Below are positions 49,781 to 60,499 of a stretch of DNA of 64,000 bases, in pieces. Position 1 is the stretch's first letter, and the number at the start of each line of letters is the position of its first letter. The stretch is from Verrucomicrobiota bacterium (GTDB taxonomy: Bacteria > Verrucomicrobiota > Verrucomicrobiia > Limisphaerales > J093), in the NCBI GenBank assembly GCA_027493615.1, contig JAOSKK010000023.1:124001-188000 (forward strand), written 5' to 3'. The position numbers were made by a program, and so were the translations under genes. The notes below the pieces were generated by a model that saw only the letters and a list, made by a program, of their open reading frames with translations, was not told where the DNA came from and ran no database searches.

Positions 49781-49790
49781 CTGACCCCTG
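49716..49790. repeat. 75-bp palindromic element forming the ends of two convergent genes
   Basis: Left arm AGGGGTCAGTAGATAGTATG (49716-49735) and right arm ATACTATTGACTGACCCCT (49771-49789) are imperfect inverted repeats. The stop codon of the deacetylase-like gene (49778-49780) and that of the SGNH hydrolase (49774-49776) both lie in the right arm. The GGGGTCA outer end recalls the termini of the 42009-42217 element. Confidence 0.7.
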
Positions 49791-51165
49791 GGGAGGGAAG
49801 GAGCTCAAACAGCGCGTCCACAAACACGCTCATCCCCCGGGCGTCAGGGTGGTTGATCGAGTTCAACATCAGCGTCGTGTAGGGGATCCCCTGACGCCAC
49901 AGCCGGCCGTACCGACGCGCCGCGTCCGCCAGCGCCACGCCATGTCGCGCCGCGAACTCTCTCAGCCCCGCCACATAGGGACGCGGGTCGTCGTCGATGT
50001 CGCGCTCGCGGTCCAGACCCATCCAGTCCGGACGCACGTAGTGCGGGGTCAGAATGATCCACTCAATCCCCTGGCTGCGGAAATCTGCCAGGAACCGCCC
50101 GTAGTGTTCCTCGACCTGGGCGGGATTGAGCCAAGCATCGTTGACGAACTCCGAGATCACCAGGTCCGGTTTCGCCCCCAGCACCTTCTCGCGGTAGTTG
50201 TGCGGGCTGCCGGGCGGTTCCGCCACGTAGCTGGCTGTGTTCCGGCCCCCCCAGGCTTCCGTCACCAACTCGATGCGCGCCTTCGGATAATGCCGACGCA
50301 ATCGGGCCACGAACTGCTCCTGCCACCGCTCCCGCCCCGGATCCGCCAGGTAACTGCCGTCCGTAACCGAATCGCCCCAAGCCAAAATGCGGATCGGTTC
50401 GCCCGTGCCCAGCTTGCGTAGGGAATTGGGTAGCAGCCGTTCGGCCACGGTGGGGGAGGGCTTGGGCGGTTCCGGATACGCCGTCTCCAAGACTGGAAAC
50501 AAGTGCTGCGGCGCGAGTCGGGTCAGCCGGCCCGGCAACCATACACTCGCCAGGTGTCGCTCGCCGGGAGCCAGGGCCGGGAGCGTCGGGGCGGCAGAGC
50601 GGGGTTCGCCCCGCCGAAGCTCCAGGTCGCCCGCCCCCGTGAGCACGATCGCATCCAGACGTAGCGGGGCGTAGCGATACGAGGCAAACACCGGCTGGCC
50701 CTCGGGAATCCCTCGTTCGGCGACGCGCCCGACGGTGCCCCAGACGAGATCCGCCAGGTAATCCTCTCCCGCGCGCCAGAGCCGGGCGCCGGGGCCGGGT
50801 CCGTCGCGGAGTTCGAGGCTGTCGGGGTCCAGCAGGAAAGGAGTCGTGGTTTCCTGCGCCTGCACAGCCCGGAGCTGGGCGCCCTTGACCCAACCGCCGG
50901 CGTTGGGGTTGAAGAGCGGCAGGGCGTCGTGGCGCTCGGCAGTGATGGTGACGGACTCCGCAGGCGGGACCTGGAGAACGGCCCGGCGGACGGCGGAACC
51001 GTCGCGCCACACGGCGCTCAACGTCCAGTCGCCGGTCAACGTCAGCTCCAGCGGTTGGCCGAGGGTCTGGCCGGCAAACGCGAGTGCGACCAGCAGCCTC
51101 GCCCTGGCGGGAAAGGCAGCTCCGCGGGGAGCGGCCTGTTCCTTCCGCACCTGCCTGGCGGCCAT
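49774..51165 (-). CDS. Exported SGNH/GDSL hydrolase
   Basis: Esterase/lipase-fold enzyme of 463 residues. A basic start with a hydrophobic leader (RARLLVALAFAGQTLGQPLE) is followed by about 200 residues of beta-rich N-terminal domain. The catalytic domain has block I AWGDSVTDGSY (Ser266), GGRNTASYV as the glycine block, SEFVNDAW (Asn342) and the end block NSINHPDARGM (His439). It may deacetylate or de-esterify polysaccharides. ATG 51165 gives the best signal peptide. The last residues SPGVSQ come from a palindromic element. It is divergent from uvrA across 194 nt. Confidence 0.85.
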   Translation of the reverse strand: MAARQVRKEQAAPRGAAFPARARLLVALAFAGQTLGQPLELTLTGDWTLSAVWRDGSAVRRAVLQVPPAESVTITAERHDALPLFNPNAGGWVKGAQLRAVQAQETTTPFLLDPDSLELRDGPGPGARLWRAGEDYLADLVWGTVGRVAERGIPEGQPVFASYRYAPLRLDAIVLTGAGDLELRRGEPRSAAPTLPALAPGERHLASVWLPGRLTRLAPQHLFPVLETAYPEPPKPSPTVAERLLPNSLRKLGTGEPIRILAWGDSVTDGSYLADPGRERWQEQFVARLRRHYPKARIELVTEAWGGRNTASYVAEPPGSPHNYREKVLGAKPDLVISEFVNDAWLNPAQVEEHYGRFLADFRSQGIEWIILTPHYVRPDWMGLDRERDIDDDPRPYVAGLREFAARHGVALADAARRYGRLWRQGIPYTTLMLNSINHPDARGMSVFVDALFELLPSPGVSQ

Positions 51166-51359
51166 CAACCGCGGAACGTGCAGGTGGGACGCCCGCACCA
51201 CAGGTTCATGGGGAGGTGCGGCAGGGGGTGGGCGGAGCGGAACAACGCATGGCCGCAGGGTCGGGTCAGACACTCGGCCGGTCAAGCGGAAGGCCGCCCC
51301 CTTTCGATCCGGGCCCCCGGCGTTTGACAGGCCGGCGGCGCTCCTTACGCTGCCAGGGA

Positions 51360-54300
51360 ATGCGGCCGCCAACGTCGCCCACCCTCATCCGCCTGCGCGG
51401 GGTGCGGCAGAACAATCTGAAAGGGTTTGACCTCGACCTTCCCCAGAACCGGCTGGTGGTCTTCACGGGCCGGAGCGGGTCGGGCAAGAGCTCGCTCGCC
51501 TTTGAGACCCTGTTCGCCGAGGGGCAGCGGCGTTACATCGAGACCTTCTCGCCGTATGCGCGGCAGTTCTTCGATCGCATGGACAAGCCGCGGGTGGACA
51601 GCATCGAGGGGATTCCACCCGCGATTGCCATCGAGCAGCGCAACGCGGTCCGCAGCACCCGCTCGACGGTGGGCACGCTGACCGAGATCGGCGACTACCT
51701 GAAGGTGCTCTGGCCGCATCTGGCGCGGCTGCACTGTCGCGGGTGCGGGCAACCCGTCACGAAAGACTCGCCCCAGACGGTGTGGACGGTGGCCCGGCGG
51801 GTCTGGTCGGATGCCGAGGTCCTGATCACGTTCGACGTGCCGCTCTCGGCCAAGCTGTCCCTGGCCGAATCGCTGGCCTTCGTGGCCAAGCAAGGTTACC
51901 AGCGCCTCCTGATCGCGGGAGAAGTGGTGCGGTTGGCCGACCTCCAGAATCCAGACGCCCAAATCAGCCATTCGCTCACCGTGGTGCAGGACCGGCTTCG
52001 CCTGACCTCCGCCAACCGCGCGCGCTGCGTCGAGGCCTGCGAGCAGGCCTACCACTTCGGCAAGGGCCGATTGCGGGTCCACCGGGCCGACCCTCCGCGG
52101 AACCGCCGGGCACGCTCCACTTCAGCCAGCGTCTCCATTGCGCCGCGTGCGACCTCGAGTATCGCGACCCGACCCCCGCGCTGTTCAGCTTCAACCACCC
52201 GCTGGGGGCGTGTCCGCGGTGCAAGGGGTTTGGGCGCATCATCGAGATCGACTATCACCGGGCTGTTCCCGACCGTTCGAAGACGCTGGCCCAGGGCGCG
52301 GTGAAGCCCTGGCAGAGCGGGGTGAGCGCCGAGTGCCAGGACGACCTCCGGAAGTTCTGTCGGGCCCGGAACGTCCCGATGGATGTGCCGTTCGCCGCGC
52401 TGTCGGAGGAACACCAGCGCTGGGTCCTCGAGGGCGATCCGGACTACGGCACCGACGAGGAGCACCAGTGGCCGCGGTCGTGGTATGGCGTGAAGGGCTA
52501 TTTCCGCTGGCTCGAGACCAAGGCCTACAAGATGCACGTGCGCGTGCTGCTGAGCCGGTATCGCGCGTACACGCCCTGCCCGGACTGCCAGGGGCGGCGC
52601 CTGCGCCCCGAAGCGCTGCTCTATCGGCTCGCCCTCCCAGCGGGGACGCTCCCGCGACCGGAGGCGAGCTCGCCAGCGGAGGTCGCGAAGGACTCGCTGA
52701 CCCTGGCGGACTTCTACGCCCTGCCCATCCGCGACGCATGCAAGGTCATGGAGCGCGTGTCGCAGACCCGGGCCCCACGTCCCTCAACCGCCACCAGCGC
52801 TGCTTCCGGCGCGGCCGATCCCGTCGCCCTGGCCCTCGAGGAAGTCCGCGCCCGATTGGGCTATCTGGTGGAAGTGGGCCTCGGCTACCTGACGCTGGAT
52901 CGACCCACCCGCACCCTCTCGGGTGGCGAGACCGAACGCGTCAACCTGACGGCGTGCCTCGGCTCGCGGCTGGTGAACACCCTCTTTGTCCTGGACGAGC
53001 CCAGCGTCGGCCTGCACCCGCGCGACACCGACCGGCTCATCCGCATCCTCGAACGGCTGCGCGATGCCGGCAACACCGTGGTGGTGGTGGAACACGAGGC
53101 CAGCGTGATCCGCGCGGCGGACCTGGTTGTGGATCTGGGCCCGGGCCACGGGGAGACCGGCGGCGAGGTGGTCTTCCAGGGTCCCGTCAGGGAACTCCTG
53201 CAAGACCCCCACTCGCTGACCGGCCAATACCTGAGCGGGCGCCAGGCGATTCAACTGCCGCCCCGCCGGCCGGTCGGCCAAGGGGCAAGTACGAAGGGCC
53301 AGGGGCGAAGGGCCAAGGGCGAAGGGCCAAGGGCGAAGGGTGGAGGTGACATGGGGGCGGGCGGGTTGTCGGTTCCCGCACTGGCGCTGGTCGGGGTGAC
53401 GCGCCACAACCTGCGCGATCTCAACGTGGCGATCCCCCTCGGACGGTTCGTGGTCGTGAGCGGCGTGAGTGGTTCGGGCAAGACCACGTTGATCCGCGAG
53501 GTGCTGTATCCGGCCCTCGAGGCCAGGCTGAAAGACGGCAGCACCCCTGCGAACCGGGAGCGGGCAGCCGAAGCGGCCGATGGCGACGAGGGCGAACGCG
53601 ACAGCGACGCCGGCGAGGAGACTGCATGGGTCGGGTCGCGACCGGGGTTGCGAAGCCTCGAGGGCTGGGAATGCCTGGGCCGGGTGATCCTGGTCGATCA
53701 ATCCCCGCTGGGTCGCACGCCCCGGTCAAACCCGGCGGTGTACATCGGCGCCTTCGACGAACTGCGTGAGTTGTTCGCGTCCAGCGAAGCGGCCCGGCAA
53801 CGCGGCCTCGACGCCAGCGCGTTCAGTTTCAACTCGCGGCAGGGTCAGTGCGAACGCTGTCGGGGCGCGGGGTTCGAGAAGATCGAGATGCAGTTCCTGA
53901 GCGACGTGTTCATCCGGTGCCCGGATTGCCAGGGGCGACGCTATCGCGCGCACGTCCTGGAATGCCGGATTCAGGCGAACGCGCCGTCCGGCCCGTCCTC
54001 CGCACCACGCGGGGGTGGCCGGCGCGCCGAGGCCGAAGCCGGTTGGTCCATCGGGGAGGTCCTGGACGCAACGGTGGCCGAAGTCCTCGCGTGGCTGGCC
54101 GGCTTCCCAGACTCGCGACCGGCCCGGCGGGCAGCGGCGCGGCTGGAACGACTGCAAGCCGTGGGCCTCGGTTATCTGCGTCTCGGACAGCCCATCAACA
54201 CGTTGTCCGGCGGCGAAAGCCAGCGGCTGAAACTCGCGGCCCACCTCGCCGAAGCCGCCGGCGAAGCAACCCGGGCGCGACGGTCTGAGCTGCGGGCGCC

Positions 54301-54598
54301 CGCGCCGACGCTCTTCCTGTTCGACGAACCCACCACGGGCCTGCACTTCGAGGATGTGCGCATCCTCCTGGAGGTCTTCCAGCACTTGGTGGATGCGGGC
54401 CATTCGGTGGTCGTGATCGAGCACAACCTCGAGGTGATCAAGTGCGCCGACTGGGTCCTGGAGCTGGGTCCCGACGCCGGCGATGAAGGTGGTCGACTCG
54501 TGGTGGCAGGCACACCGGAGGATGTCGCCGCGTGCCCCGGAAGCCCCACGGGCGAGGCCCTGCGCGCGATGGGGCTGGGTCTCACCTCCGCTTCGTGA
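51360..54598 (+). CDS. uvrA: Excinuclease ABC subunit A (UvrA), frameshifted
   Basis: DNA damage recognition ATPase of nucleotide excision repair, about 1,079 residues. The first ABC half has Walker A GRSGSGKSSLAFETLFAEGQ, RYIETFSPYARQFF, and zinc-site CAACDLEY/CPRCKGFG. Its signature is TLSGGETERVNL, with LDEPSVGLHPRD. The second half has GVSGSGKTTLIREVLYPAL, QCERCRGAGFEKIEMQFLSD, CPDCQGRRY, TLSGGESQRLKLAAHLAEA and LFDEPTTGLHFEDV. Adding one C near 52093 joins VHRADP to SAEPPGTLHFSQ. A low-complexity insert lies at 53279-53345, and a charged linker follows the second Walker A. It could be a UvrA paralogue rather than the housekeeping copy. Confidence 0.9.
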
Positions 54599-54688
54599 AC
54601 CGGCGCTGGCTCCGTGGTCCTCGCCATCCCCGGAGACGGGACCGGTTCCTGGGGCGAATGACCTTGCAGGGCCCGCTTCCTTCGCGCG

Positions 54689-57600
54689 ATGCTCCGCCCC
54701 ACGCGAAACCGCGAACCTCTTGTCTGTCGATCCCGTCGTCGGCAATCGCCCGGCCGGGTCCTCCTGTTCCTGCTGCTGAGCCTGTCAGTGGTGGGCGAAC
54801 GGGCCCTGGTCATTACCGAGTTCATGGCGGACAACGCGGGCGTGATCGCGGATGGCTTCGGGCAGTATCCGGACTGGATTGAGATCCACAACCCGGGCGC
54901 GCTGCCGGTGGACCTGGCCGGCTGGCGGCTGCGCGATCGGCGGCAATCCTGGAGCTTTCCCCCGGGCACGATCGCACCCGGAGCCTACCTGGTCGTGTTC
55001 GCTTCCGACCGAAGCCTCCCGGGTGCGGTGGACCCGGCGGGGAACCTCCATGCCGACTTCGCGCTGGATAAGGGAGGCGAACCCCTCGCGCTGGTGGATC
55101 CTTCCGGGCGTGTGGTGTTCGAATACCCGGCACCGGTCCCGCCCCAACACGAGGACGTCTCGTACGGTCTCCTCGCCGAGCAGCATGTGCTGGTGAACGG
55201 CGATTCGCCCGCCCGCTGGCTCGTGCCCACCGGCCCCGTGGATCCGGCCTGGCGCGGGGGAGACGATTTCGATGACACGGCGTGGGAAGCTGGCTCGGCT
55301 GCCGTCGGCTTCAACCTCGACCCCGGACCGGTGCTCCACAACCGCGGGGCGATCATCGCCTATCGCGTGGCGGCGGGAACCTCCGGGACCCAAAACTACG
55401 GCGGTTCGCTGGGCATGGATTTCGTCGTCGCCCAGACCGTCATCGTCACCCAACTCGGGGTGTTCGACGACCGGGCCGACGGACTGCGCGCCACGCTGAC
55501 CGCCCAGCTCTGGCGGCGGGACGAGCGCGGCACGCCGACCTCGTTTGGCGATGACCGCGGCGCGGCGCTGCTGGCCGAACTCACGTTCACGCCGACCGCT
55601 CCGGGCACGCTGGAAGGGGGCAGCCGCTTCAAGCCGCTGGCGCAACCCCTCGCCCTCGGCCCGGGCAGTTACACCATCGTCGCTTACGGGTACAACGACG
55701 CCGAGCGCAACGGCAACGCCGGCACGGGCAGCGCCGTGGAGGCGTTCACGACCGACGACGGCGACGGTGCGATCCGCTTTGTGGGGTTCTCGCGGTACGG
55801 CGCCGCCGGGGCTTTTCCGGCGACCGTCGATACGGGTCCCGAAGACCGCTACGCCGCCGGCACCTTCACGTTCGTGTTGGGCAGCGATCCGGACGTGCGC
55901 ACCGACGTCCGCGCCGCGCTGCACCCGCGCAGTGCCACCCTCCTGCTGCGCATTCCGTTCGACCTCGCGCAGGTCGACGCCGACACTTCCTTCCTGTTGC
56001 GACTCGGGTATGACGACGGGTTCGTCGCCTGGCTGAATGGGTTCGAGCTGGCCCGCCGCCACGCGCCGGACGTGCTTGATGCGGACGCCGCGGCCACGGC
56101 CAGCGCCAACGCCGTCGAGTCCTTCCCCTTCGTCGCGCCGCCGGGATGGCTGCGCGAAGGGCGCAACGAGCTCGCCATCCAGGGTTCAACCTCGCCGCCG
56201 ATGACCGCGACTTCATCCTCCTGCCGGAACTCATCGCCGTCCGGCTCGAGCGCGGCGCCCCCGTTACTTCCGGCACCCCACACCCGGTGCCCCCAACACC
56301 GCCTCGGACGTCATGGGCTTCGCCGGAGAACCGGTCTTCTCAACCGGCCGCGGTTTCTACGAGCACCCCATCACCGTCGATCTCCGGACGCCCCCCCCGG
56401 GGGTCGAGGTGCGCTACACGACCGATGCCTCGACACCGTCCTCGGTGCACGGCGTGCGCTACACCGAGCCCATTCCCATCGCGACCACGACCGTCCTGCG
56501 CGCGGTGGCTTACGGGCCAGGCCTCGAACCCTCGCGCGTGGTGACGCACACCTACCTCTTCCTCCACGACGTCGCCGTGCAGAGCAACGCCCCGTCAGGC
56601 TACCCGTCGTCGTGGGGCGGAGTCACCGCGGACTACGGCATGGTGTCCGGCGGCAGCGCGTATGCGCGCGCCGCGGGCAACGCGTCCTACACCCCCGAGC
56701 AGGCGCGAGACGCGGTGGCAACCGCGCTGCGCGCCCTGCCGTCCCTCTGCCTCAGCACCGATACCCCCCACCTGTTCGATCCGGCGACGGGTCTGTACCT
56801 GAATCCCGCCGGGCGCGGCGAGCTCTGGGAGCGCCCGGTGTCGGCGGAACTGCTGCTGCCGGACGGATCCCCGGGGTTCGAAGTCAACGCCGGCCTGCAA
56901 GTCATGGGCTTCACGTCACGCAGCCTCACGGCGACGCCGAAACTGAGCTTCCGGCTGCTGTTCGAGCGCCAGTACGGGCCCGGGTGGTTGCGCTATCCGT
57001 TCTTCGGGCCAACGGCTGCGGCGCAGTTCAACTCGATTGCGCTGCGGGCCAACTCCCGCGACTCGTGGGTGGCCGAGTACGCCGGGTTCGGCTCGGCGCT
57101 TTATCTCGCGGATCAGTGGGCCAAGCAGACGCAGTTCGAGATGGGCCAACCGGCGCCGCGCGGCCGGTTCGTTCACCTGTATCTCAACGGCCTTTACTGG
57201 GGGATCTACAATCCCACCGAACGGCCCGACGCCGCGTTCGCCGCCAGCTACCTCGGCGGGGAGCGGGCCGACTTCGACGTGGTCAAGTTCTGTTGCCCGC
57301 ACCTGCTGGAGGACGGCGACATGGCGGCCTGGAACCAGTTGCTCGCCGCGTGTCGCGCCGGCCTGGCAACGGAGGAGGCCTATCAGCGTGTCCAGGGCCG
57401 GCGGCCGGACGGCGCGCGCGATCCCGCCCTGCCCTGCCTGCTCGACGTCGACAACTTCATCGACTACGCCCTCAACGGTCAGTTCCACGCGTCGGTGGAC
57501 TGGCCGGGCAACTACTACGTGGGCCGGGACGCGGTCGAGGCGCGCACGGAAGGCTTCAAGTTCTTCCAGTGGGACAACGACCTGGCCTTCGCCGGGGGCA

Positions 57601-59225
57601 ACCTCCAAGCGAACAAGGTCCAGCCGGACCCCGGCCACTCCTGGTGGACCACCTCGCCGGGGGAAGTGGACATCGCGTTGCGGCAAAACGCCGAGTATCG
57701 CCTTCGCTTCGCCGACCACGTCTACCGCCATTGCTTCCACGCCGGGGCCCTCACGCCGGCGGCCAACATCGACCGCTGGCAACGCCTCGCCGCGACCCTC
57801 GAGCCCGCCCTCTACGCGGAGTCAGCCCGCTGGGGAGACGCCCGCGCCGCGTTGCGAACCGTGCAGGACCACTGGCGACGTCGCAGCCAGTACATGGTGA
57901 ACACCTACTTCCCGGCGCGCACCGCGATTGTCCTCGAACAGCTCCGCGCTCACGGCCTGTACCCACGCCTCGCCGCTCCCGAGTTCGAACACCACGCCGA
58001 CGTGCTATCGCCAGGTTTCGCGGTGCACCTCACCGCCACGGCCCCCGTCTACTGCACGCTCGACGGCAGCGACCCGCGGCTGCCAGGCGGCGCCGTGAAC
58101 CCGCTGGCCCTCCGCCTTGCCGCCCCGGCAGATCTCCTCCTCGACCACAGCGCCACCGTCCGGGCTCGCGCCTACGACGGCACCTGCTGGTCGGCCTTGC
58201 ACGAGGCGCGTTTTGTCGTGGGCCGCGCACCGCAGCCAGGTGACCTGATCATCTCGGAACTGCACTACCGCCCGAGCGACCCGACCGACGCCGAGCGGGA
58301 GGCGGGGTATGAGGCCGCCTCGGCGTTCGAGTTCCTCGAACTGCTCAACACCAGCGACCAATCGCTGGACCTGCGCGGCCTGAGGTTCAGCCGCGGCATC
58401 GAACTCGACGGGTCGGCGGCCGTCCTCGACACCGTCGAACCGGGCGGTTGCGCACTGGTGGTCGCGGATCCGGACGCCTTCCGATTTCGCCATGGATCGC
58501 AAGCGGCGGCGCGGGTCGCCGGGGCCTTTGGCAGTGACACGCATCTGAGCAATGAGGGCGAGCGCCTCACCCTCGTGGACGCCGCCGGTACCGTGCTGTT
58601 CGATCTCACCTACCGCGCGACCGCTCCCTGGCCGGAAAGCCCCGACGGTCAGAGGTCCAGCCTGGTCTACACCGGCGCGGGTGATCCCGCGGACCCGACA
58701 CGCTGGCGGGCCAGCCTGGTGTCAGGCGGCACCCCGGGCGAGATCCTCTCCCTTTGGGACGAGTGGCGACGCCGTTACTTCACGGCCACCGAACAGGACG
58801 ATCCGGCGGTCAGCGGGCCAGGGGCGGACCCTGACGATGACGGACTCGCGAACGCGCTGGAGTGCGCGTTCGGATCGGACCCGCGCGAACCCCGTCCGGC
58901 CGTGGACTGGCTCAGCGCGCGGCTCGAGCGCGCTGGTTCCGGCGGGCTGTCCGAGGACTTCGTGGTGCTCCGGTTCCGACGCCCGACCGACGATGCGTTG
59001 GCGGTAGGCATCGAAACCTCGTCCGACCTCATGCGGTGGGAGCGTGCCGAGGGATCGCTCATGTGGACGGCGGTCGAACGCGACCGGAACGGCATCTGGG
59101 AAACCGCGGAGTTCCGCACGGCCAAACCGGTCCTGCCGGCGGAATCCCCGCAAGCCTACTGGCGCCTTTCGGTGGCCATCCGCTCGCCCCGCCGACGAAC
59201 AAGAGCCGACCAGCCTGACGTCTGA
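54689..59225 (+). CDS. Large secreted lamin-tail/CotH kinase-like surface protein, frameshifted
   Basis: About 1,510 residues. A signal segment (GRVLLFLLLSLSVVGERA) is followed by a lamin-tail domain (LVITEFMADNAG, DWIEIHNPGALPVDLAGWRL). Next come beta-sandwich regions, a chitobiase-type domain (GFYEHPITVDLRTP, GVEVRYTTDASTPS) and a CotH kinase-like domain (RFVHLYLNGLYWGIYNPTER, FKFFQWDNDLAFAGGN). A second chitobiase-like unit (VYCTLDGSDPRLPGGAVNPL) and a C-terminal lamin-tail domain (LIISELHYRPSDPTDA, EFLELLNTSDQSLDLRGLRF) follow. Frames change near 56184 and 56293 by one base each. This layout is typical of Verrucomicrobia and Planctomycetes. It starts 90 nt after uvrA. Kinase activity is unproven. 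Confidence 0.85.
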
Positions 59226-59319
59226 GGCCGGTGGCCCGGCCCCATGGCACCCAGGCCGGTGGCCTGACCCGCGACGCCCGGGCCACCGGCCTGAACCCAC
59301 CGCACCGAGGCCGGTGGCC
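59225..59319. repeat. Cluster of four AGGCCGGTGGCC palindromic repeats
   Basis: Direct copies at 59225-59236, 59253-59264 and 59308-59319, and an inverted copy at 59281-59292 (GGCCACCGGCCT). The first copy overlaps the last codon of the CotH/LTD gene and the last abuts the transposase element. The repeat differs from the 36-bp repeats next to it. Confidence 0.7.
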
Positions 59320-59491
59320 TCGACCATCGTAGCCGCGGGCATCGCCCGCGGGCCCCGTGCCCCCCATGAATCCCGCGCCCTGCAAGGGCAAACCAGCGGC
59401 CAACGGCCGTGGGCCCCCTCCCGCGAAATCCCGACCTTTACCCTCCTTCGCCCTGTAGCCGCACCGGGCCACAAGCGATGATCGGCCCCGT

Positions 59492-59944
59492 ATGCCGCAA
59501 TCTCTCCACCTTTTGGGCGCACATCTGGTCTTCTCAACGAAAGAACGCCGCCCGTGGCTCAGCCTCGCCATCCAGCAGCGGGTCTGGGCCTATCAGTCAC
59601 GCATCCTCCAGAATCTCGGTTGCTGCTCGATCACGATCGGTGGCGTGGAGGATCATGTACACGTGTTGTGTCAACTCACCAAGAAGCACGCCCCGATGAA
59701 GGTGGTGGAAATGGTCAAGAAGGACTCGTCGAAGTTCGTGAAGACGCTGGGCGCGGATTTCCGGGCCTTTCAATGGCAGAATGGCTACGGCCTGTTCAGC
59801 GTGAGTCCTTCCCAATTCGAGGTCGTCCGCCAGTACGTGCTGAACCAGGCCGAGCATCATCGAAAGGAGGGGTTCCAGGACGAGTTGCGTCGCATCCTGA
59901 ACAAATGCGGCGTGACGTATGACGAGCGCTACGTGTGGGGTTGA
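59492..59944 (+). CDS. IS200/IS605-family Y1 (HUH) transposase
   Basis: Single-strand-specific transposase of 150 residues. The HUH motif is His55-Val-His57 in GGVEDHVHVLCQL and the nucleophilic tyrosine is Tyr115 in VRQYVLNQAEHH. The conserved segments AHLVFSTKERRPWL, FQWQNGYGLFSVSPSQFEVV and CGVTYDERYVW match the family throughout, so the gene looks intact. There is no tnpB. The flanking GTAG stem-loops suggest a domesticated RAYT rather than a free IS. Confidence 0.93.
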   Translation: MPQSLHLLGAHLVFSTKERRPWLSLAIQQRVWAYQSRILQNLGCCSITIGGVEDHVHVLCQLTKKHAPMKVVEMVKKDSSKFVKTLGADFRAFQWQNGYGLFSVSPSQFEVVRQYVLNQAEHHRKEGFQDELRRILNKCGVTYDERYVWG

Positions 59945-59954
59945 GTGAGGTTTG

Positions 59955-59973
59955 CCCGCCCTTACAGGGCGGG
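59955..59973 (+). terminator. Hairpin after the transposase gene
   Basis: Perfect 7-bp stem CCCGCCC/GGGCGGG with loop TTACA, 10 nt after the stop. It may end transcription or serve as a transposase recognition hairpin. The rest of 59945-60253 holds the right 36-bp repeat and a gene-free stretch before the Phd/VapC pair. Confidence 0.5.
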
Positions 59974-60253
59974 AGATTCCTCAACGCGGGGCCCGCGGGC
60001 GATGCCCGCGGCTACGATGGTCCAGGTCGTTGGCTTGCGTGTCGCAGGTCAGGTCAGAGGCCTCGCTTCGGTGGTCCCGGGTCGTCCACCGGGCTCGCGC
60101 TGCCGGAGGGTTGAAGGTCGGCCCTGGTGAAGGGGCGCTCCCGGCGGAGACCGCTGGTCCATCGGAGGAAGGCAGGGCGACGCGTCGGCCCGCAACGCGG
60201 CCTAAGCAGTGACACGGCTTGCTTAGTCCAGGTCGATTAGCTAAGGTGTCGCC

Positions 60254-60499
60254 ATGATGGTGAACATCCATGCCGCCAAGACGCGGCTCTCGGAGCTGGT
60301 GGCCCGCGTCGAAAAAGGCCAGCGCATCACCATCGCCCGCGCCGGCAAACCGGTGGCCCAACTCGTCCCCGCGCCCAAGGCCCGGAGCCCACGGCTGCCC
60401 GCGGACGATCCCCTCCTCCACCTCGAGCAGTTCGGCTTCGATGGACCCGGAGGTCACCTCACGGCGAGCGAGAGCGATCGGCTGGTCTATGGCACGTGA
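60254..60499 (+). CDS. Phd/YefM-type antitoxin
   Basis: 81 residues starting MMVNIHAAKTRLSELVARVE, then KGQRITIARAGKPVAQLVPA, the standard Phd/YefM DNA-binding domain. The variable C-terminus (LHLEQFGFDGPGGHLTASES) should wrap around the toxin. It would neutralise the PIN toxin encoded next and repress the shared promoter. The genes overlap by 11 nt. ATG 60254 or 60257 is the start. Confidence 0.9.
   Translation: MMVNIHAAKTRLSELVARVEKGQRITIARAGKPVAQLVPAPKARSPRLPADDPLLHLEQFGFDGPGGHLTASESDRLVYGT

Larger units (their letters stand above)
59322..60022. mobile_element. REP-flanked IS200-like (RAYT-type) transposase unit
   Basis: A 701-bp unit bounded by perfect 36-bp inverted repeats (59322-59357 and 59987-60022; begins GACCATCGTAGCCGCGGGCA). 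Each repeat holds GTAG followed by the stem-loop CCGCGGGC-ATC-GCCCGCGG, the structure of REP sequences used by RAYT transposases. The Y1 transposase gene lies inside. A further hairpin CCCGCCC-TTACA-GGGCGGG sits at 59955-59973 just after the gene. Confidence 0.8.

Noticed and set aside
59225-60022. CRISPR array near the transposase
   Set aside because: Repeats are short, palindromic, in both orientations and with irregular spacing. There are no cas genes.
59322-60022. Complete IS605 element with tnpB
   Set aside because: No TnpB/RuvC-like gene is present; the unit contains only the Y1 transposase.
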